Source of the DNA: Opitutus sp.
Lineage (GTDB): Bacteria > Verrucomicrobiota > Verrucomicrobiia > Opitutales > Opitutaceae
Direction of reading: 5' to 3'
Length of the DNA stretch: 64,000 nt
Assembly (NCBI GenBank): GCA_009695305.1
Contig: SIBG01000007.1
Span: 1 to 64,000 of the forward strand
The translations under genes and the position numbers were made by a program. Each line of letters starts with the position of its first letter. Within the stretch, counting starts at the first letter, position 1. Below the pieces are notes generated by a model, which saw only the letters and a list, made by a program, of their open reading frames with translations, was not told the DNA's origin and ran no database searches. Positions 25,203 to 34,892 of this stretch are shown piece by piece.

Positions 25203-25826
25203 ATGAAAAAATACCTCGTCGAGTTCATCGGCACGTTCTTCCTCGTTTTCACCATCGGCAACACCGTGATTTCACCCGGCGCCGGCGCGCTGGCCCCGCT
25301 CGCCATCGGCGCCTCGCTCATGGTCATGATCTTCGCCGGTGGCCACGTGTCCGGCGGGCACTTCAACCCCGCGGTGACTCTGGCCGTCTGGATGCGGGGC
25401 CGGTGCCCGACGGTCGACGTCATCCCCTACTGGCTCGCGCAGGTGCTCGCCGCCGTCATCGCCGCGTGGCTCGTGCATTTCATCAAGCTGCCCAACGTCC
25501 CGCTCATGCCGCCGATCGGCTGGAAGGCGGCGCTGCTCGTCGAGTTCCTCTTCACCTTCGCCCTCGCTTGGGTCGTGCTCAACACCGCCACCGCCAAGGG
25601 CACGGCCAACAATTCCTTCTACGGCCTTGCCATCGGCATGACGGTTATGACGGGCGCGTTCGCCGTCGGCGGCATCTCTGGCGGCGCCTTCAATCCCGCC
25701 GTGGCCGTCGGCATCACATTGATGGGCCTCTCGAGCTGGGGCAATTTCTGGCTGTTCCTGGTCGGTAATTTTGGCGGCGCTGCCGTCGCCGCGCTCACCT
25801 ACAAGGTGGTCAACGGCGACGAGTGA
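25203..25826 (+). CDS. MIP-family aquaporin
   Basis: The 207-residue channel has six hydrophobic segments and both NPA boxes: 'GGHFNPAVTLAVWM' near 60 and 'GGAFNPAVAVGITLMG' near 165. The start 'MKKYLVEFIGTFFLVFTIGN' is typical. Short loops fit a water-type aquaporin more than a glycerol facilitator. Its divergent position beside an ars operon recalls arsenite-conducting aquaporins such as AqpS, but similar aquaporins occur away from ars genes, so a link to arsenic is only a possibility. ATG 25203 is chosen over upstream codons with no family resemblance. Confidence 0.9.
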   Translation: MKKYLVEFIGTFFLVFTIGNTVISPGAGALAPLAIGASLMVMIFAGGHVSGGHFNPAVTLAVWMRGRCPTVDVIPYWLAQVLAAVIAAWLVHFIKLPNVPLMPPIGWKAALLVEFLFTFALAWVVLNTATAKGTANNSFYGLAIGMTVMTGAFAVGGISGGAFNPAVAVGITLMGLSSWGNFWLFLVGNFGGAAVAALTYKVVNGDE

Positions 25827-25831
25827 CGGCC

Positions 25832-25981
25832 GGGCGGGGTTTCAATCCGCCCGCAAGCCCGGAAAAAATATTGGTCCGCGAATTGGGCCGTCCACGCGGC
25901 AGGATTTTCGTCGCGTGGGTTCATCCGCTTCATTCGCGGTGCAACCGGCTAGTGCCCCAGGGCGGGTTGAAATCCCGCCCT
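25832..25981. terminator. Two hairpins between convergent genes
   Basis: gggcggggtttcaatccgccc (25832-25852) and agggcgggttgaaatcccgccct (25959-25981) each fold into a seven-base GC stem, and they are close to inverted copies of one another. They lie between the aquaporin stop and the helicase stop, so could end transcription from both sides. They resemble the GTAGGGC hairpin family but lack the GTA. Confidence 0.5.
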
Positions 25982-25991
25982 GCTCCTCCGG

Positions 25992-27692
25992 TTACCGCCG
26001 CACGCCGCGGTGCAACCGGCTCACTGGCTTCGCCGCCGCCGCCACCACCTCGGCCAGCGCCTTTTCATCAAATAGCGCCGAGTAAATGTAGGGGAAGCCT
26101 TCGATTTTTTTCCGTTCCACCGCCATGCCCATGTAGCGCTCGATCGAGCGCGCATCGCGCACATCGTCCTCGGTCACCAGCGTAAAAGCGTCACCGGTGT
26201 TGTGCGCCCGGCCCGTGCGGCCGATGCGGTGCACGTAATCCTCGGCGTTCTCCGGCACGTCATAGTTGATCACGTGGGAGACGCCCGCGATGTCGAGCCC
26301 GCGCGCCGCGATATCCGTCGCGCAGAGCACCTCGTATTTGCCGCTCTTAAAGCCCTCCAGGGCCTCGATGCGCTCGCGCTGGTTCCGGTCGGAATGCATG
26401 ACCCCAACCGTGTGGCCCTTGCTCTCCAGCCGGTGCGCGATGCGATCCGCCCCCATGCGGGTGCGCGAGAAAATGAGCACGCTCTTGAATTCCGTCTGCT
26501 CCAGCAGCAGTTGCAGCAGTTCGAATTTCTGCGATGCCACCACCGGATAAAACGCGTGCGACACCGTCTCCGCCGGCGAACGCTGGCGGCCGATCTCAAC
26601 CTTCACCGGATTGTGCAGCGCCCAGCCCGCGAGCTGTTCGAGCTCCGGCGGCAGCGTCGCGGTGAAGAACAGGGTCTGCCGCGCCTTCGGGCACTTTTGC
26701 ACGATCCGCCGCACATCCGGCAGAAATCCCATGTCGAGCATCCGGTCCACTTCGTCGAGCACGAGGATGTCGATGTTCTCGAGCGAGCAGTTGCCCTGCT
26801 CGATATGATCCAGCAGCCGGCCCGGCGTCGCCGCGAGGATGTCCATGCCGCGCTTCAGATCCTCGAGCTGCTTGCCGTAGCCCACGCCACCGTAGACGAT
26901 CGTCACCCGCAGGTCGGTGAACTTGGCAAATTTTTGGAACGCTTCCTCCACCTGCAGGGCGAGCTCGCGCGTCGGCTCGAGAATCAGGCAGCGCAACTTG
27001 CCGTGCGTGCCGAGCCGCTGGATGATGGGCAGCGCAAACGCCGCCGTCTTGCCCGTGCCGGTCTGCGCGGACCCGATCACGTCGCCGCCCTGGAGCACGA
27101 CTGGAATTGCCTGCGCCTGAATGGGCGTGGGCGTCACGTAGCCCATCTCTTGCACGCCAAACGCCAGCTCATTGGACAACCCGAGGGCCGTGAACGCCGT
27201 GTCCATCACCGGCACATTCACCGGAATCTTCGGCTTCACGTCGGTCGTGCGCGGATGGTCAAAAGTCTTGTCGATCATCGGCCGCTCGCGTTCGCCGCGC
27301 GGCCCGCCCCGGCCGGCCCCACCACCGAAGCGTGAATGCAATCCGCGGCCCGCGCCCGAGAATCCGCCCGGCGAGCTGGAACTCGCGGCCCCCCGTCCAC
27401 CCGGACCATGGTCGTCGCGCCGCGACCGTGCCTCCGGCCCGCCGCCGGCACCCGCGGCGCGCGGTTCGCGATGCGGCTCTTCCCGCGGATCCCGCGGCTG
27501 ACCGCGATATTTGTCATAAGGCCTGGTGCCGGAACCATGGCCCGCGCCGCGGTCAGGGCGCGGTTCGCCGCGCGACGATGAGCCATGGGCCTTCGAATGG
27601 GCAACAGGTTTGGCGGCCTCGGGGTGAGCCGGCTTCTTGGCGCGCGACCGCGAGATGGTTTCGCGCAGCTTCGCAAAAATTTTCTTTAGCAT
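25992..27692 (-). CDS. DEAD-box RNA helicase, RhlE-like
   Basis: The 566-residue protein has an unusual N-terminal extension of about 165 residues rich in Arg, Gly, Ser and His, then a DEAD-box core. Motifs in order: Q motif 'FTALGLSNELAFGVQEMGY', I 'GSAQTGTGKTAAFALP', Ia 'LEPTRELALQVEE', II 'LVLDEVDRMLDMGF' (DEVD, not DEAD), III 'FFTAT', V 'ATDIAARGLDIAGVSHVINY' and VI 'YVHRIGRTGRAHN'. It should unwind structured RNA or ribosomal precursors. Basic RG-rich RNA-binding tails usually sit at the C-terminus in this family. Start ATG 27692 (MLKKIF) was chosen over an upstream repeat-like stretch. It diverges from the PilT-type genes across 219 bp. Confidence 0.92.
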   Translation of the reverse strand: MLKKIFAKLRETISRSRAKKPAHPEAAKPVAHSKAHGSSSRGEPRPDRGAGHGSGTRPYDKYRGQPRDPREEPHREPRAAGAGGGPEARSRRDDHGPGGRGAASSSSPGGFSGAGRGLHSRFGGGAGRGGPRGERERPMIDKTFDHPRTTDVKPKIPVNVPVMDTAFTALGLSNELAFGVQEMGYVTPTPIQAQAIPVVLQGGDVIGSAQTGTGKTAAFALPIIQRLGTHGKLRCLILEPTRELALQVEEAFQKFAKFTDLRVTIVYGGVGYGKQLEDLKRGMDILAATPGRLLDHIEQGNCSLENIDILVLDEVDRMLDMGFLPDVRRIVQKCPKARQTLFFTATLPPELEQLAGWALHNPVKVEIGRQRSPAETVSHAFYPVVASQKFELLQLLLEQTEFKSVLIFSRTRMGADRIAHRLESKGHTVGVMHSDRNQRERIEALEGFKSGKYEVLCATDIAARGLDIAGVSHVINYDVPENAEDYVHRIGRTGRAHNTGDAFTLVTEDDVRDARSIERYMGMAVERKKIEGFPYIYSALFDEKALAEVVAAAAKPVSRLHRGVRR

Positions 27693-27911
27693 GGCAGGTG
27701 GTGAACACGCGAGCCTCTGGGAAACCCCCGCCTTTGCAACCCCGGATATGGCCACCCTGATTGCGCCCGGCGTTCATCCAACCCCCGTGCGGCCCCCAGC
27801 CGGGTTCTCGCCTGGATTCGCGCCCGCGCTCCGCGCCCAGCGGGGGCCAACGTTCACGCTTGGCTTGGCCGCGCGCCGTGCCAGTCTCCGCCCGTCCCCA
27901 CTCCGCCGCGC

Positions 27912-29348
27912 ATGAATAACGACATCAGCTGGCTCGCCCGTCTCGGGATCGACCACGGCCTCTTCACCCGCCCTCAAGTTCTCCAGATCCGGACCAAACT
28001 CGGCGACACTACCGACCTCATGGGCTATGCGCAGGAGTTCATCGACTCCGGCGTCGTCACGGACGTCGAGACCCTGGAGAAACTCGCCGACCTCGCCATC
28101 GCGAAAGGCGCGAAGGGCCCGCCGGCCGCGGACCCGTTCGACGACGATGACGGCGCCCCGGCCATGGTGCAGACTGGCCCGGCCGGTCACGCCGCGGGAA
28201 AAAAAGAAGCTCCCTCCGGTCCCATGGCCGTGGGCGACGCCCCAAAATTTGCCTTCGACACCGTGGCCTCGCTGGCCGACCCCGCGCTCGCCACCGCGCT
28301 CCGCACTCTCCTCAAGGACATCGCCCGCTTCGGCGCGAGCGATCTCCACTTCTCGACCGGCGCGCGCCCCTTCGTCCGGAAGGATCGCGCGCTCTCCTAC
28401 CTTTCCGAATACGTCCTCACCGCGCCGGACGCCCTCCGCCTCAACACCGTCCTCCTCGCCGACCATCAAAAGAAAATCTTCCTCGAGAAAAAGGACTACG
28501 ACTACGCGCTGGCCCTGAGCGACGCCGACCGCTATCGCGTGAATCTCATGTTTCACAAGAACGGCGCGGCCGGGGCCTACCACATGGTGCCCGCCGAGAC
28601 GCGCACGCTCGAAGAACTCGGCTACACCCAGCACATCGCGACGCTCCACAAACTCCTCTCCTACCACAACGGCCTCATCCTCATCACCGGCCCCGTCGGT
28701 TCCGGCAAGACCACCACGCTCGCCGCGATGGTCGCCTACCTCAACGAGACGCGCACCGACCACATCATCACCGTCGAGGATCCCATCGAGGTCGTGCAGC
28801 CCGCGAAAGGATGCAACGTCACCCAACGCGAAGTCGGCCCCCACACGCGCAGTTTTGCCGCCGCCTTGAAGGGCGCCCTCCGCGAAGATCCCGACGTCAT
28901 CATCATCGGCGAACTCCGCGACCTCGAGACGATCGAGATGGCGATCAGTGCCTCCGAGACCGGCCATCTCGTCATCGGCACCATGCACACCAGCGACGCC
29001 GCCACCACGCTCAACCGCGTCCTCGATGTCTTCCCCCCCGCGCAGCAAACGCAAATCCGCGCCAGCGTGGCCGAGAGCCTCCGCGGTGTCGTCTGCCAAC
29101 GCCTGCTCCCCTGCCCGACCGGTGGCCTCACGCTCGCCTGCGAGATTCTTATCACCAACACCGCCATTCAAAACCTCATCCGGGAAGGCAAGTCCACCGG
29201 CCTGCGCAACACGATGGAGACCGGCATCAAGGAAGGCATGTGCCTGATGGACACCGTCGTCTTCGGCCTCTGGAAGGAAAAAAAGATCTCCGCCGAAACC
29301 GCCCAGATGAACATCTCCAACCGCGTATTGAAGGCCAAGATCACTTAA
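27912..29348 (+). CDS. PilT-type type IV pilus retraction ATPase with N-terminal extension
   Basis: The 478-residue ATPase has an extra 100-130 residues at the front ('LARLGIDHGLFTRPQVLQIR', then an acidic linker 'ADPFDDDDGAP'), followed by a PilT core. Walker A is 'LILITGPVGSGKTTTLAAMV' near 260; the Asp box is 'VEDPIEVV'; Walker B is 'VIIIGELRDLETIEMA'; the His box is 'GTMHTSDAATTLNRVLD'. The PilT-specific motif near the end is 'AIQNLIREGKS'. It would power pilus retraction at the inner membrane. A second PilT-type gene starts four bases after its stop, so the two probably work as a PilT/PilU-like pair. Confidence 0.92.
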   Translation: MNNDISWLARLGIDHGLFTRPQVLQIRTKLGDTTDLMGYAQEFIDSGVVTDVETLEKLADLAIAKGAKGPPAADPFDDDDGAPAMVQTGPAGHAAGKKEAPSGPMAVGDAPKFAFDTVASLADPALATALRTLLKDIARFGASDLHFSTGARPFVRKDRALSYLSEYVLTAPDALRLNTVLLADHQKKIFLEKKDYDYALALSDADRYRVNLMFHKNGAAGAYHMVPAETRTLEELGYTQHIATLHKLLSYHNGLILITGPVGSGKTTTLAAMVAYLNETRTDHIITVEDPIEVVQPAKGCNVTQREVGPHTRSFAAALKGALREDPDVIIIGELRDLETIEMAISASETGHLVIGTMHTSDAATTLNRVLDVFPPAQQTQIRASVAESLRGVVCQRLLPCPTGGLTLACEILITNTAIQNLIREGKSTGLRNTMETGIKEGMCLMDTVVFGLWKEKKISAETAQMNISNRVLKAKIT

Positions 29349-29351
29349 CCC

Positions 29352-30428
29352 ATGGCCGCCATCGACGCCCTCCTCAAAACCATGCTCGAAAAGGGCGGGT
29401 CCGACCTGCACCTCACCGTCGGTCTCCCGCCGAAGACCCGCGCCTCCGGCACGCTGCAGGCGATGGGCGACACGCCCGTCACTGCCGTCCAGATGGAGTC
29501 CTGGCTCAAGGAAATCTGCCCCGAGAAACGCTGGCTCGATTTCCTTGACCGCAAGGACCTCGACCTCGCGCACGAGATTCCCGGCCTCGCGCGGTTCCGC
29601 GGCAACTACCTCTACAACCACTGGGGCCAGGCCGCCGTCTTCCGCCAGATCCCCGCGAAGATCCTCTCGTTCGAGCAGCTCAATCTCCCCGAGGCGCTGA
29701 AAAAACTCTGCCACCTCGACCAGGGCCTCGTCGTCGTCACCGGCCCCACCGGCTCCGGCAAGTCCACCACGCTCGCGGCGATGATCGACTACATCAACTC
29801 GAACCTGGCGAAACACATCATCACCATCGAGGACCCGATCGAGTTCGTCCACCCGGTGAAGAAGTGCGTGATCGTCCACCGCGAAGTCGGTGAGCACACC
29901 CAGTCCTTCGCCAACGCGCTGAAAGGCGCGATGCGCCACGACCCCGACATCCTCCTTCTCGGCGAAATGCGCGAGATGGAGACCATCAAGCTCGCCCTCG
30001 GCTGCGCCTCAATGGGCATGCTCGTCTTCGGCACGCTCCACACCAACAACGCCCCCAAGACCGTCGACCGCATCATCAACACCTTTCCCGCGGAGGAGCA
30101 AAACCAGGTGCGCATCATGCTCGGCAGCTGTCTCGCCGGCGTCGTCGCCCAGTTGCTCTGCAAAAAAATTCCCAAGGGTCGTTGCGCCGTCCACGAAATC
30201 CTCCTCACCCACGAGGCCCTGCCCAATACCATCCGCAGCGGCCAGATCGCCAACATCAAGACGATCATCGAGAGCGGCGGCGGCGACGGGATGATCACGA
30301 TGGACAACAGTCTCATGAACCGCGTGAAGGACGGCACGATCGAGCCGAAGGAAGCCTATATGAAAGCCGCGATCAAAGCCACCTTCGCCCCGCTCCTGAA
30401 ACCCGGCGACCTCGACGGCGGCCACTGA
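29352..30428 (+). CDS. PilT/PilU-type retraction ATPase
   Basis: The 358-residue protein is a normal-length PilT-family ATPase. It opens 'LLKTMLEKGGSDLHLTVGLP', with Walker A 'VVVTGPTGSGKSTTLAAMID' near 127, 'IEDPIEFVHPVKKCVIVHRE' near 155, Walker B 'DILLLGEMREMETIKLA' near 197 and His box 'GTLHTNNAPKTVDRIINTFP' near 225. The AIRNLIRE motif is changed to 'LPNTIRSGQIANI', as in PilU-type paralogues. It is translationally close to the upstream PilT-type gene. Pilin and assembly genes are not in the window. Confidence 0.92.
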   Translation: MAAIDALLKTMLEKGGSDLHLTVGLPPKTRASGTLQAMGDTPVTAVQMESWLKEICPEKRWLDFLDRKDLDLAHEIPGLARFRGNYLYNHWGQAAVFRQIPAKILSFEQLNLPEALKKLCHLDQGLVVVTGPTGSGKSTTLAAMIDYINSNLAKHIITIEDPIEFVHPVKKCVIVHREVGEHTQSFANALKGAMRHDPDILLLGEMREMETIKLALGCASMGMLVFGTLHTNNAPKTVDRIINTFPAEEQNQVRIMLGSCLAGVVAQLLCKKIPKGRCAVHEILLTHEALPNTIRSGQIANIKTIIESGGGDGMITMDNSLMNRVKDGTIEPKEAYMKAAIKATFAPLLKPGDLDGGH

Positions 30429-30440
30429 CGAAAAAGGCGG

Positions 30441-30519
30441 AAAGACCGAAGGGCTGAAAGGCTGAGCCAAGACTTTTTTTGGCTTCGCCGCCCCGCATTT
30501 TTTCAGCCCTGCGGTCTTT
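30441..30519 (+). terminator. Large inverted repeat after the PilT pair
   Basis: aaagaccgaagggctgaaa (30441-30459) pairs with tttcagccctgcggtcttt (30501-30519), 18 of 19 positions, around a 41-base centre containing a T7 run. It sits between convergent genes, 13 bases after the PilU-type stop, and likely ends transcription in both directions. Confidence 0.65.
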
Positions 30520-30540
30520 CGCTTCTTCAGCCTTTTCTTC

Positions 30541-30981
30541 CTACACCTTGGTCGCCTTCTTCGCCTCATGCCGCAGCACGGCGCTGATGCGCCAGCCGCC
30601 GCGCTCCTTGACCAGCGTAAAATCGTAGGAGGCCTCGCTGTCCTTCGCAAATACGCGCACCACCAGCATCGCGCGCGCGCCATCGTCGCGCACAAGTCCA
30701 AACTCGGCGCGCGTGTTGGCCCAGATCTCGGGATAATTGTCGCGCACGATCTCCGCAAAAGCCCGCAGTGGTTTTTGCGCCCGCAGCTCCGCTGACGCGA
30801 AGGCATAGGCCTGCACCAGATCGCCGGCGCGAAACGCCGCGCACTGGGCCTCGATCACGGTGGTGATCTCCTTCCGCACCTCGGGCTTGCTCGCGCGCAG
30901 CGCACCCTCACCCGCCCCCCGGACAAAACTCGTCCCGAGCCAGAGCCCGACCAGCGCCGCCGCCATCGTCCATCGTTTCAT
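30541..30981 (-). CDS. Exported DUF4864-like protein
   Basis: The protein of about 146 residues has a signal peptide ('MKRWTMAAALVGLWLGTSFV'), then a single small domain. Pattern 'VIEAQCAAFRAGDLVQAYAF' followed by 'LRAFAEIVRDNYPEIWANTR' and ending 'YDFTLVKERGGWRISAVLRH' resembles DUF4864, an NTF2-like fold of unknown role. I prefer the ATG at 30981 over the one at 30993 because the signal peptide begins there. No functional link to neighbours is visible. Confidence 0.7.
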   Translation of the reverse strand: MKRWTMAAALVGLWLGTSFVRGAGEGALRASKPEVRKEITTVIEAQCAAFRAGDLVQAYAFASAELRAQKPLRAFAEIVRDNYPEIWANTRAEFGLVRDDGARAMLVVRVFAKDSEASYDFTLVKERGGWRISAVLRHEAKKATKV

Positions 30982-31023
30982 GCACGCCACCATGACGACT
31001 GCCCGCCTCAGCGCAATCCGCCT

Positions 31024-33584
31024 TCAGCCGACCCGCCCGCCACCAACCCCGTCACTGATCACCTCGCGCAGCGTCCGCGCAAATTCCGCCAGCCGATACG
31101 GCTTCGGCACCATCCCGCGGAACCCATGGGCGCGGTAGTCCGCCATCACCGGGCTGTTGGAGTAACCGCTCGACACGATGCCGCGCGCGCCGGGATCGAT
31201 CTTGAGCATCTCGCTCATCGCCTCCGCTCCACCCATCCCACCAGGCACGGTGAGATCCATGATCACCACATCGAACGGCCGGCCGCTGACTCGCGCCATC
31301 GCGAACTCGCGCACCGCCTCGTCCCCGTCGGTGGCCAGTGTCACCTCAAGCCCGAGTCGCTCGAGCAGCGTCTGGGTCATCCGGCGGATCGGCTCCTCGT
31401 CGTCCATGAACAACGCGCGGCCCCGCAGCGGCTCAAAGGGCGACACGCTGTTCGCCACCACCGCCGGCTCCTCCCCCGCGGCGGGCACCCACACGACGAA
31501 GGTCGTGCCGCGCCCGACTGTGCTTTCCACGGTGACATGGCCCTGATGTTTTCTAATCACCGAGTAAACGGTCGCCAGCCCGAGGCCCGTGCCTTGTTCC
31601 TTCGTCGTGAAAAATGGTTCGAAAATTCGCGCGAGCTGCTCGGGGGCGATGCCGTGGCCACTGTCCGCGACTTGGAGCCGCACGTAATTGCCCGCGGGCA
31701 GCGGCGGTCGCGTGTTGGCCAGGAGCGGCTCGTTGCGCAACTCCACGCGGATGACGCCGCCCGTCGGCATCGCGTGCACCGCGTTCATGACCAGATTTTG
31801 CACCACCTGACCGATCTGGCCCTTGTCGGCATCGGCCGGCCACAAGTCAGCTGCCAGGTCAAATTCGCAGCGCACGGCCGTGCCATGCAGCGCGAATTCC
31901 GCCGCCTCGCGCACCACCTCGGCCAGGCGCACCGCACTGCGCACCGGCTCACCGCCCTTGGCAAACGTGAGCAACTGCTGGGTGAGCCCACGCGCGCGGG
32001 CCGTGCCACGCTCCGCCTCGCGCAACCACTAGCCGCCCGCCGCCTCCACCCGCTCGTCGAGCAGGGCCAGCGTGAGGTTGCCCATGACAATCGCGAGCAG
32101 GTTGTTGAAATCGTGCGCAATCCCGCCGGCCAGCACGCCGACGGACTCCAGCTTCGACGCCCGCAGCAGCTCCGCCTCGAGTCGCGAACGCGCGGTCACA
32201 TCGTGCAGCACCAGCACTCCGCCGATCGCGCGACCGCCGAGATCGCGCAACGGCGCGCTCCGCCCCTCGACGAGGCGCGGCGCGCCCGCGCGCGGTCGCA
32301 GCAGCGTGCGGGCCGGCAGATCGAACGCCCGATCCGCCGCCAATGCCGCGACCGTCGCGCCGGTATTCTCGTGCTGCAGGGTGCAGACCTCTGTCAGCCG
32401 CTGGCCCACCGCGGCGGCCGGCGACCAACCGGCCAGCTCGCCCGCGGCCTCGTTCATAAACAGGATCACCCCCGCCGTATTGGTCGTCACGACGCCCTCG
32501 GCCATCGCACTCAGCGTCACGCTCAACCGTTCGCGTTCGATGGCGAGATCGGACTGGGCGGCCTTGATGGCCGTGAGATCAATCAACGCCAACTGCGTGC
32601 GCTCAAACTGCGGACGGCCCTCCACGACCGGCACCCTCCAGTGGTGGTAGACGCGGCGCAGCGTGCCGTCGAGCGAGCGCATCGTGAGTTCGCTCTCGGT
32701 TTCGTTGCGCCCGTGCCAGACCGCCAAAAAACTTTCGCGGCGCACTCCGATGCTGTCGGCGGTGAAGACGCGCGGCAGGCTGGCCACCGCCTGTTCGAAG
32801 TTCTCGGCGCGATGAGCCGCAGGGCCGCCCGATTGGCGCCGATCACCCGAACCATCGCCAGGCCCGCGCCAAACTCCTTCGGATGCGCCTCAAACCAGCT
32901 GCTGAGATCGGTCACGCCCGCGGTCCGCAGACCGTCGAGCCAGGTCACGATCGCACGGTAGTCGTGCTCGACGATGCCGACCGGCGAATATTCAAACAGC
33001 GCGCGGTAGCGTTCCTCGCTCGCGCGCAGCGCCATCTCGGTCTGCCGGGCAACCGTGACATCCGACACGAATCCCTGCAGATAAAGGAGGCCGCCCTGCG
33101 CATCCCGGACCGCGCGCACGTTTTCTTTGATCCACGCCGTCGTGCCGTCCGGTCGCCGGATCTCCGATTCGAAATTCGTCACGTGGTCGCTGGCCCCGAG
33201 CAAGGCGAAAAATTCCTCCCGCCGGCTGGCCGAGACATACAACCGCGCCATCGCTTCCGGCGTCAGCGCCGCCAGCTCCGCCGGGCTCGCGTAACCGAGA
33301 AGGCGCGCCATCGCGGGATTGGCGCGGCGAAATCCTCCCGCGGGCGGGTTCTCATACACTCCCTCGACCGCATGTTCAAACAGCGCGCGAAACTGCGCCT
33401 CGCTCTCGCGCAACTCGCGCGTCCGCGAACCAAACATTCCAATCATCCACCGTGCGAGTCCGAGCAGGAATATCACGGCCACTCCGGCTAGCATCGTCGC
33501 GGCGATTTCCATCCACCGACCCGTCGCGTCCGCGCTCACGGCTGCCAGCCCGGGATTGGTCACTAAATTTATCGCGTGCATCAT
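31024..33584 (-). pseudogene. Hybrid sensor histidine kinase, broken by frameshift and stop
   Basis: Homology runs from ATG 33584 ('MMHAINLVTNPG', then a membrane segment 'MLAGVAVIFLLGLARWMIGM') through two PAS domains ('FRALFEHAVEGVYENPPAGG', 'RYRALFEYSPVGIVEHDYRA'). A frameshift near 32803-32818 moves it to the frame of 'FEQAVASLPRVFTADS', a third PAS, and the H-box 'VGVLAGGIAHDFNNLLAIVM'. An in-frame TAG at 32029-32031 then interrupts it just before 'WLREAERGTARARGLTQQLL'. The ATPase domain ('GQIGQVVQNLVMNAVHAMPT', 'GTGLGLATVYSVIRKH') and a receiver domain ('DVVIMDLTVPGGMGG', 'PKPYRLAEF') follow. All domains are recognisable, so damage is recent or an assembly artefact. Confidence 0.85.
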
Positions 33585-33690
33585 GCCGGTAACAGGGACC
33601 CAGCCAATCGCCCAGCGCCGCGGTTGTCGAGGACCGACGCCCCGCGGAAAACCCATCGCGTCCACCGGACTCATCCCGCAACCTGCCGCC

Positions 33691-34215
33691 ATGCCGCCGC
33701 TCATCCGCCCTGCCACCCCTGACGACCTGCCGCTCATTCTCTCGTTCATCCGCGGCCTCGCCGAATACGAGCAGCTCCTGCCCGAGGTCGAAGCCACCGC
33801 GGAGCGACTGCGCGGCACGCTCTTTGCCCCCAATCCCGTCGCCCATTGCGTGCTGGCATTTTCGCTGGCCGCGCCGTCGCTGGACGAACCCAGCATGGCT
33901 CCGGGCGCCAAGCCCGACCTTCAGCCGGCAGGCTTCGCGATCTATTTTTTCAACTACTCCACATTCCTCGCGAAGCCCGGGCTTTACCTCGAGGATCTGT
34001 TCGTGCCGCCAGAATTCCGCGGCCGCGGGATCGGCAAGGCGCTGCTGCTTCATCTCGCCCAAATCGCCAACGCCCGGGACTGCGGCCGGATGGAGTGGTC
34101 GGTGCTCGACTGGAACCAGCCCGCCATCGAGTTCTACGAAAAAATTGGCGCCCGCCGGATGCGCGCATGGCAAATCTTCCGGCTGACCGGCCCAGCGCTG
34201 CAGCAATATGCGTAG
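33691..34215 (+). CDS. GNAT-family N-acetyltransferase
   Basis: The 174-residue protein is a diamine-acetyltransferase-like GNAT. It begins 'PLIRPATPDDLPLILSFIRG', contains 'ATAERLRGTLFAPNPVAHCV', then 'GLYLEDLFVPPEFRGRGIGK' near 108-128 with the acetyl-CoA loop R-G-R-G-I-G-K, and 'WSVLDWNQPAIEFYEKIGAR' near 145. The order and 'YLEDLFV' motif match spermidine/spermine-type acetyltransferases. A short insertion near residue 65-80 ('LDEPSMAPGAKPDLQPAG') is unusual. It diverges from the broken kinase. Confidence 0.88.
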   Translation: MPPLIRPATPDDLPLILSFIRGLAEYEQLLPEVEATAERLRGTLFAPNPVAHCVLAFSLAAPSLDEPSMAPGAKPDLQPAGFAIYFFNYSTFLAKPGLYLEDLFVPPEFRGRGIGKALLLHLAQIANARDCGRMEWSVLDWNQPAIEFYEKIGARRMRAWQIFRLTGPALQQYA

Positions 34216-34388
34216 CGCCTTGGCGCCGGGCCACCCTGCTGGGTGGCAGTTACCTCGCGCCGGCCCGCCGGCGGCCGCGTGATCGTCGCCCACCCGACCG
34301 CGCGGGAGCCGCGGGGCGCAAATTCGCTCTGAGCATTTTCCGCATTTTATTGTTTTGCACCGCACCCGGGATTCCATGCGCTTGCGAC

Positions 34389-34727
34389 ATGTCCAGCGTG
34401 CCTCCGCCTACACCAGCCCTCGCCGAACTCGCCGAAGTGCTCGGGGAGGACAACGTCCGCACTCTGGTCTGCACGTTTCTGAAGGATTTCCCGACGACGG
34501 TGAGCGAATTGTCGGCGCCCGAGCGCCATAACCGGCACCGCGCGGCCCACAGCATGAAAAGCAATTCGCGGCTCATGGGCGCGATCGCATTGTCGGACCG
34601 GATGGCCGCGCTCGAAGCCCGGCTCGAAAAGGCCGATGGCCAGGATGTCACGCCCGAGGACCTCGCCGCCGTGATCGCAGACTTCGAAGCCGTGGCCGGC
34701 CCGCTTCGCGCGTTTACCGGCGAGTAG
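34389..34727 (+). CDS. Histidine phosphotransfer (HPt) domain protein
   Basis: The 112-residue protein is a single HPt four-helix domain. The phospho-accepting histidine lies in 'RHNRHRAAHSMKSNSRLMGA' (the H before SMKSNS), and 'LSDRMAALEARLEKADG' forms the next helix. It would shuttle phosphate between a hybrid kinase receiver and a response regulator. The nearby hybrid kinase (31024-33584) and LuxR fragment are its obvious partners, but both are damaged, leaving the HPt apparently orphaned. No Shine-Dalgarno site precedes ATG 34389. Confidence 0.85.
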   Translation: MSSVPPPTPALAELAEVLGEDNVRTLVCTFLKDFPTTVSELSAPERHNRHRAAHSMKSNSRLMGAIALSDRMAALEARLEKADGQDVTPEDLAAVIADFEAVAGPLRAFTGE

Positions 34728-34736
34728 GCGCGGTCG

Positions 34737-34892
34737 TCAGTTGTCGACCAGCCCAACTTGGATGCACCAGCGCGTGAGGCTCGCGACTTCGCGGACGCCC
34801 ACTTTTTCCATGATGTTGGCGCGGTGTTTCTCCACCGTGCGGACACTCAGGTTGAGCTTCGCCGCGATTTCCGCGCCGTCCTCCTGCTGCAA
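34737..34892 (-). pseudogene. LuxR-type HTH fragment of a response regulator
   Basis: The minus strand encodes 'LQQEDGAEIAAKLNLSVRTV' followed by 'EKHRANIMEKVGVREVASLT' and 'RWCIQVGLVDN', the C-terminal 50 residues of a NarL/FixJ-type response regulator ending in a normal stop. The receiver domain and the first part of the HTH are missing. Upstream of about 34893 the sequence instead encodes, on the opposite strand, part of an AAA protein. The fragment therefore lost its front by deletion. Confidence 0.8.
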
